Positions 7,608 to 8,909 of a stretch of 8,909 bases of DNA are shown in pieces; position 1 is the stretch's first letter, and each line of letters opens with the position of its first letter. The notes beneath the pieces are model-generated. The model was not told where the DNA came from. It did not search any database and saw nothing but the letters and a program-made list of their open reading frames with translations. The DNA is from an uncultured Lachnospiraceae bacterium (lineage in GTDB: Bacteria; Bacillota; Clostridia; Lachnospirales; Lachnospiraceae): contig CANQEC010000091.1 of the NCBI GenBank assembly GCA_947594335.1, positions 1 to 8,909 on the forward strand. The letters run 5' to 3'. The position numbers and the translations under genes were made by a program.

Positions 7608-7635
7608 TTCCAGCGGTGTTTTTCGCGCGGAAGTT
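7605..7635. repeat. Inverted repeat upstream of the rpoD-like promoter
   Basis: AACTTCC (7605-7611) and GGAAGTT (7629-7635) are perfect inverted copies with a 17-base spacer. An inner GCG/CGC pairing (7613-7615 with 7624-7626) could extend the stem across an internal loop. The right arm enters the -35 element and the left arm enters the second TGTAAC half site. As RNA it could fold at the end of the clpX message, but no T tract follows, so termination is doubtful. Confidence 0.35.
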
Positions 7636-7650
7636 GACAGCGTTTGTCAA
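7634..7650. promoter_or_regulatory. Perfect inverted repeat on the -35 element, possible operator
   Basis: TTGACAGCGTTTGTCAA has 6-base arms TTGACA and TGTCAA around a five-base centre. It covers the whole -35 and most of the spacer, so a dimeric protein bound there would block RNA polymerase. It does not fit CtsR (tandem GGTCAAA), CIRCE, LexA or Rex site patterns known to me. Half of the palindrome is the -35 consensus itself, so chance is a real alternative. Confidence 0.4.
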
Positions 7651-7662
7651 AAATGATATGTT
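7634..7662 (+). promoter_or_regulatory. Strong SigA-type promoter with extended -10 for the rpoD-like gene
   Basis: A perfect -35 TTGACA (7634-7639) is followed, after 17 bases, by -10 TATGTT (7657-7662), with TG at 7654-7655 forming an extended -10. The expected start of transcription is near 7669, leaving a leader of about 35 bases before the ATG. The sigma gene can therefore be transcribed apart from clpX. Confidence 0.85.
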
Positions 7663-7704
7663 AAAAGGTGCGTACAATCTGACAGATGGGGGGAGAAAAT
7701 ACTC

Positions 7705-8841
7705 ATGAATGAAGTACAGGAGCAGTTTGTTAAAAATCTGGAAAGTCTGAAAGCTCTTGCGAAGACCAGGAAAAATACGCTGGAGTACGACGAGATCCTG
7801 AACGCGTTTCCGGGTATAGAACTGACAGAAGACAGAATGGATATGATTCTGGAGTATCTTGAGAAAAGTCATATCGATATTCTGCGCGGCAAATCTCCGG
7901 AGGATATGCCGGATGAAGAGCTGCTGCTCGATACGGACGACGATATGCTGCTGTCCGAGTCGGAGAGAGAAGAGATCGAGATGATCGACGATGTGGATAT
8001 TCTGGAAGGCGTAAGCACGGAAGATCCGGTCAGGATGTATCTGAAAGAAATAGGAAATGTCCCTCTGCTGTCTGGAGACGAGGAAGTGGAGCTGGCGAAG
8101 CTTGTGGAGCAGGGCGATGAGGAAGCCAAAAAGAAGCTGACCGAGGCGAACCTGCGTCTGGTTGTCAGCATTGCCAAGAAATATGTGGGAAGAGGAATGC
8201 CGTTTCTTGACCTGATACAGGAAGGCAACATGGGCCTGATGAAGGCAGTCGATAAATTTGACTATACAAAGGGATACAAATTCAGCACGTACGCGACCTG
8301 GTGGATCCGTCAGGCGATCACCAGAGGGATCGCGGATACGGGGAGAACGATCCGCGTTCCGGTACATATGGTGGAGACGATCAACAAAACGCTGCGCATG
8401 ACGAGGACGCTGCTGCAGGAGCTTGGCCGCGAACCGACCCCGGAGGAGGTTGCGGACCGGCTGAATGTTCCGGTTGCCCGCGTGCGTGAAGTGCTGAAGA
8501 TCTCCCGCGATCCGGTGTCCCTTGATACGCCGATCGGCGAGGAGGACGATTCCCACCTCGGTGATTTCATCGAGGACGATACCGCGCTGTCGCCGGCTGA
8601 TTCCGCCGCGTTTTCGATGCTGCGCGCGGAGCTCACGACGGCTCTGGAGTCGCTGACGGAGCGTGAGCGCCAGGTGGTACGCCTGCGCTTCGGCCTGAAG
8701 GACGGACGCGCCCGGACGCTCGAGGAAGTAGGCAAGGAATTCAACGTTACAAGAGAGAGGATCCGTCAGATTGAGGCGAAGGCTTTGCGGAAACTGAGAC
8801 ATCCGTCGAGAAGCAAGAGACTGAAGGATTTTCTGAATTAA
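7705..8841 (+). CDS. rpoD: RpoD/SigA-family RNA polymerase sigma-70 factor
   Basis: The ATG lies 9 bases after GGGAG in a G-rich ribosome binding site (7688-7695). The 378-residue protein has the length of Firmicutes SigA. In order it shows a region 1.1-like N terminus (about 1-60), an acidic segment (66-97), region 1.2 (DPVRMYLKEIG, 107-117), region 2 with NLRLVVSIAKKY (149-160) and the -10 reading helix around YATWWIRQAITR (196-207), region 3.0 HMVETIN (221-227) for extended -10 contact, region 3.1-3.2 ending with SHLGDFIEDD (283-292), and region 4.2 TLEEVGKEF to HPSRS (338-370) for the -35. It directs RNA polymerase to promoters. Unusual residues are P166 where the family mostly has Leu, and DTGR at 211-214 where DQAR is usual. 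dnaG, its common neighbour, is absent. It is the main sigma factor or a close paralog, and the sequence alone does not settle which. Confidence 0.95.
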   Translation: MNEVQEQFVKNLESLKALAKTRKNTLEYDEILNAFPGIELTEDRMDMILEYLEKSHIDILRGKSPEDMPDEELLLDTDDDMLLSESEREEIEMIDDVDILEGVSTEDPVRMYLKEIGNVPLLSGDEEVELAKLVEQGDEEAKKKLTEANLRLVVSIAKKYVGRGMPFLDLIQEGNMGLMKAVDKFDYTKGYKFSTYATWWIRQAITRGIADTGRTIRVPVHMVETINKTLRMTRTLLQELGREPTPEEVADRLNVPVARVREVLKISRDPVSLDTPIGEEDDSHLGDFIEDDTALSPADSAAFSMLRAELTTALESLTERERQVVRLRFGLKDGRARTLEEVGKEFNVTRERIRQIEAKALRKLRHPSRSKRLKDFLN

Positions 8842-8847
8842 AATATT

Positions 8848-8899
8848 AAAAGATATGCTACTTTAAAGTATACTGCTCTAAAGTAGTATATCTTTTTTT
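8848..8899 (+). terminator. Intrinsic terminator after the rpoD-like gene
   Basis: Arms at 8848-8865 and 8879-8896 pair over 18 bases with one G-T wobble and a 13-base loop, and a run of seven T (8893-8899) ends the right arm. The stem begins 7 bases after the TAA. It is long but AT-rich, unlike the usual GC-rich terminator stem. Its left arm and loop contain the 12-base perfect palindrome TACTTTAAAGTA (8859-8870), which could form a competing fold or bind a protein. Confidence 0.85.
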
Positions 8900-8909
8900 A
8901 TGGTACGTT

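Noticed and set aside
7634..7650. CtsR or CIRCE site controlling the clpX/rpoD region
   Set aside because: CtsR needs tandem GGTCAAA-like repeats and CIRCE a TTAGCACTC inverted repeat. Neither is present.
7504..8802. Long open frame on the minus strand (432 codons) opposite the rpoD-like gene
   Set aside because: It mirrors the codon pattern of the well-supported rpoD gene, and its product is rich in Arg, His and Gln without recognisable domains.
1..8909. CRISPR arrays, tRNA or rRNA genes, insertion sequences, attachment sites
   Set aside because: No regularly spaced repeats, tRNA-like cloverleaf, transposase frame or long terminal repeat was seen on either strand.

Overview
The window is a densely coded stretch, all on the + strand, of a Gram-positive anaerobe-like genome. 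The lineage is probably Clostridia, with Lachnospiraceae as the best guess. The reasons are the strong purine-rich ribosome binding sites, a short SigA-type RpoD of 378 residues, a LytR-CpsA-Psr protein next to a polyprenyl-phosphate sugar transferase, and GC content near or slightly above half. The lineage is inferred from gene style, not from a marker gene.

Positions 1-5916 are one end of a surface-polysaccharide cluster. In order they hold the 3' part of a tandem-domain family 2 glycosyltransferase (1-1293), a second family 2 glycosyltransferase of the rhamnosyltransferase type (1406-2365), and a membrane polyprenyl-phosphate glycosyl-1-phosphate transferase that should start the repeat unit on the lipid carrier (2395-3795, TTG start). 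After an AT-rich gap with a possible promoter come an LCP-family ligase (3926-4990) and a third family 2 glycosyltransferase with an HGGTR motif, joined to it by a TGATG overlap (4990-5916). Together they fit priming, extension and transfer to the cell wall of a secondary wall glycopolymer or capsule. No flippase, polymerase or nucleotide-sugar genes lie in the window.

Positions 5917-8909 hold two genes of housekeeping families in an unusual setting. A ClpX-type unfoldase (6081-7574) has its zinc finger, Walker motifs and ClpP-docking IGF loop, but it has a linker about 65 residues longer than usual and lacks the RKH pore motif. No clpP is adjacent. It is followed by an RpoD/SigA-family sigma factor (7705-8841) with substitutions at normally very conserved region 2 positions, and without the usual dnaG neighbour. 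The 130-base gap between them has a strong extended -10 promoter. Around it lie an 11-bp-phased direct repeat that matches the WalR/VicR-type box pattern and a perfect inverted repeat on the -35 element. A long AT-rich hairpin with a T tract ends the sigma gene.

The most interesting reading is that the ClpX-like and RpoD-like proteins are divergent paralogs of the housekeeping copies and form a linked regulatory pair beside a cell-envelope locus. This is a hypothesis. It depends on finding standard clpP-clpX and dnaG-rpoD loci elsewhere in the genome.
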